A DNA stretch of 5,634 nt from Acidobacteriota bacterium (GTDB lineage Bacteria; Acidobacteriota; Terriglobia; Terriglobales; Acidobacteriaceae): contig JAJYSL010000292.1 of the NCBI GenBank assembly GCA_021793595.1, positions 1 through 5,634 on the forward strand, read 5' to 3'. Below the pieces are notes generated by a model that was given only the letters and a program-made list of their open reading frames with translations, was not told the origin of the DNA and ran no database searches. The position numbers were made by a program, and so were the translations under genes. This document shows positions 4,380 to 5,634 of the stretch, in pieces (the stretch's first letter is position 1; every line of letters starts with the position of its first letter).

Positions 4380-5634
4380 ATGGAGAACTGCATCGAGAAA
4401 ACCAGCGCTGAAGATGTCGAGATGAGCCGTTGCCCTTTCGCACTCCTTGAAAGTGCAGCATTGCGTGCTGGTCAGAACGCCGTGAAGTTGCGTGAGCTTT
4501 TCTGGCTGCTGAATGTGCATCCGCAGCTTCCCGGATTTGTGCGTGTATGCAAGCATCTTTTGGAGATTCTTTCTTTCCAGTCTGAACTTCCGCAGTTGGA
4601 AGTGAGCCAAATTTCACTGGAACCATGGGAAGTATTGCTGCACTGGATTGTCGAGCACGGCGTTTCGCTTGGACAGGAAATTTTTCCGGGCAATGAAAAA
4701 GATGCCAGGCGATTCTTGTGGGCGTCTCCGCGAAACCCACTCATCAAGGCAAACATCAAGCGCTACGGACTGCACGGCGCTCTTTGGGCGTCTCATCAAG
4801 ACAAGCAGCTACAGAAGCCATTTCGATTACTGCAGGGCACTGTGCTGATTGCACATGTGGCCGTGATGGATCACACAATCTCGATTGGAAATTTGATCGC
4901 AGGCAAGGAACCATTTCCTGGTTATTTTGAAGGTCTTTACCGGCCAGCGTTGGCACTACGCCATTTTGCCAGCGGCAACGCCGAATGGGTCTCTTTGCTG
5001 CAGCGGATTGATTTTTGTCAGGACACCGATGGCCTCATTGGACAACTCGCAAAGATGGCTGACGAAGTCAGTGCGAGATATGAAGTCCTGCCAGATGACG
5101 ATGACGAGATTGACGATGCAGATAGACAGGATTCCGGCGAGGCGACGGCACCTCCACCGCAACGGAGGATGAGTCATCAGGAGAAAGCGCTGCGCACGAT
5201 TGCCACGTTTTTGGAACGCGGCAAGAGTCCCGAAAGTTATCAGAGAAGATCCAGTGGATACAACGGGACTCAAACCGGCGGCAGCAATGCTGTTGATGGT
5301 CCGGGGGCCGACGACGAAGAACTGGCAGATGGCGTGGCAGTAGGGATCAGAGCTATCGAAATCCCTTCGGGCAATTTCGATAGCGGTGGAGTGGCGACTC
5401 TTTACGCAGCCAACGACTGGTCCAGGAAGTCGCGGCGGAATCGACGTGCAGTCAATGCCGGGGATCATCCTGGTGACTCAGGCCCCCCGCAGCGGCTCTA
5501 TTTGGCTGAAGACGAGCACGGAGTCTCGATTGTTCACGCTGGCGCAATCGAGATGGCAAATCAACTCCTCCCCTGGTCGTACAGCAACACCTCCGCGTCG
5601 GAACTGGTGGAGACGTTGAAGCATATTGATCGCG
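4380..5634 (+). CDS. Large protein of unknown function, N-terminal part (runs off window)
   Basis: The frame is free of stops from 4362 to the right edge: 418 codons from ATG 4380, or 424 from TTG 4362. A stop at 4359-4361 limits the start. TTG 4362 has AGGA 10 nt upstream and ATG 4380 has a weak GAGTGA, so the choice is open. Residues 1 to about 235 look like a soluble, mostly helical domain rich in Leu and Trp (for example ELFWLLNVHPQLPGF, EPWEVLLHWIVEHG), with no signal peptide or membrane segment. A strongly acidic stretch (DDDDEIDDAD, residues 239-248) and a Pro/Gly/Ser-rich linker follow. A second part begins near 320-345, including RLYLAEDEHGVSIVHAG and NQLLPWSYSNTSASELVETL. I recognise no catalytic motif, and domains further on are unseen. 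It lies after the winged-helix gene in the same direction and is either element machinery or cargo. Minus-strand frames of up to 170 codons across it are read as shadows. Confidence 0.8.
   Translation, partial: MENCIEKTSAEDVEMSRCPFALLESAALRAGQNAVKLRELFWLLNVHPQLPGFVRVCKHLLEILSFQSELPQLEVSQISLEPWEVLLHWIVEHGVSLGQEIFPGNEKDARRFLWASPRNPLIKANIKRYGLHGALWASHQDKQLQKPFRLLQGTVLIAHVAVMDHTISIGNLIAGKEPFPGYFEGLYRPALALRHFASGNAEWVSLLQRIDFCQDTDGLIGQLAKMADEVSARYEVLPDDDDEIDDADRQDSGEATAPPPQRRMSHQEKALRTIATFLERGKSPESYQRRSSGYNGTQTGGSNAVDGPGADDEELADGVAVGIRAIEIPSGNFDSGGVATLYAANDWSRKSRRNRRAVNAGDHPGDSGPPQRLYLAEDEHGVSIVHAGAIEMANQLLPWSYSNTSASELVETLKHIDR
5352..5384. repeat. Perfect 11-bp inverted repeat with UUCG-type loop inside large gene
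   Basis: GCTATCGAAAT (5352-5362) and ATTTCGATAGC (5374-5384) are exact reverse complements around an 11-nt centre. The centre can close further as CC-UUCG-GG, a very stable tetraloop when transcribed. By my rough estimate, a perfect 11-bp pair with so short a spacer is expected in only a few percent of windows this size. It is either a DNA site (two recombinase- or regulator-like half-sites) or an RNA hairpin within the coding sequence. Confidence 0.6.

Larger units (their letters stand above)
1182..5634. mobile_element. Integrated tRNA-targeting mobile element, left end (right end outside window)
   Basis: The boundary is inferred from the tRNA-Ser fragment at 1182-1204 next to a tyrosine recombinase gene, followed by an excisionase-type HTH gene, a winged-helix DNA-binding protein and a large unknown protein, all in one orientation. 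No capsid, tail, conjugation or relaxase gene is visible, so it cannot be classed as a prophage, ICE or satellite from this window. The right boundary is not seen. The GH31 gene on the left is read as chromosomal because it lies on the outer side of the att fragment. Confidence 0.7.

Noticed and set aside
4956..5468. A 170-codon minus-strand frame with a hydrophobic stretch
   Set aside because: The plus-strand frame is open over the whole region and reads like a soluble protein; the minus frame is judged a shadow. This is less certain than the other rejections because the large protein has no known family.
1..5634. CRISPR array, insertion sequence or transposase
   Set aside because: No regularly spaced repeats of suitable length, no terminal inverted repeat pair and no transposase motif were seen on either strand.

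Overview
This window looks like the junction between a bacterial chromosome and an integrated mobile element. The left part, up to about position 1181, ends a GH31 alpha-glycosidase gene, an ordinary carbohydrate-catabolism gene. At 1182-1204 lies the last 23 nt of a tRNA gene on the minus strand. Its acceptor strand and discriminator G point to tRNA-Ser, and the similarity stops abruptly in the T-arm. This is the usual footprint of a tyrosine-recombinase element inserted into a tRNA 3' end. The integrase gene starts 86 bp further on.

The host is probably a soil-type bacterium of moderate GC content. The GH31 sequence and the cysteine-bearing integrase remind me of Acidobacteriota (Terriglobia), but that is recollection and not proof.

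Layout, all genes on the plus strand: (1) 1-934, C-terminal part of a GH31 enzyme with its acid/base motif and C-terminal beta domain. (2) 935-1181, non-coding, with one imperfect hairpin. (3) 1182-1204, tRNA-Ser 3' remnant, the probable att site. (4) 1205-1289, AT-rich control region with two pairs of short direct repeats. (5) 1290-2582, tyrosine recombinase with a four-cysteine insert just before the HxxR motif. (6) 2583-2890, no convincing gene. (7) 2891-3079, a small basic, helical protein of unknown function. (8) 3080-3434, non-coding, with a small hairpin and A/T tracts. (9) 3435-3695, excisionase/AlpA-type HTH protein. (10) 3692-4300, winged-helix protein overlapping the previous gene by 4 bp and carrying a QIELF motif like that of sliding-clamp partners. 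(11) 4380 to the window end, the first 418 codons of a large protein I do not recognise.

Taken together, the integrase would insert the element, and the HTH protein could direct excision or transcription. The winged-helix protein may have a DNA-maintenance or replication role. The large protein is either core machinery or cargo of the element; it holds most of the uncharacterised coding capacity here and is cut by the window edge. The intact tRNA and the second att site should lie to the right, outside the window.
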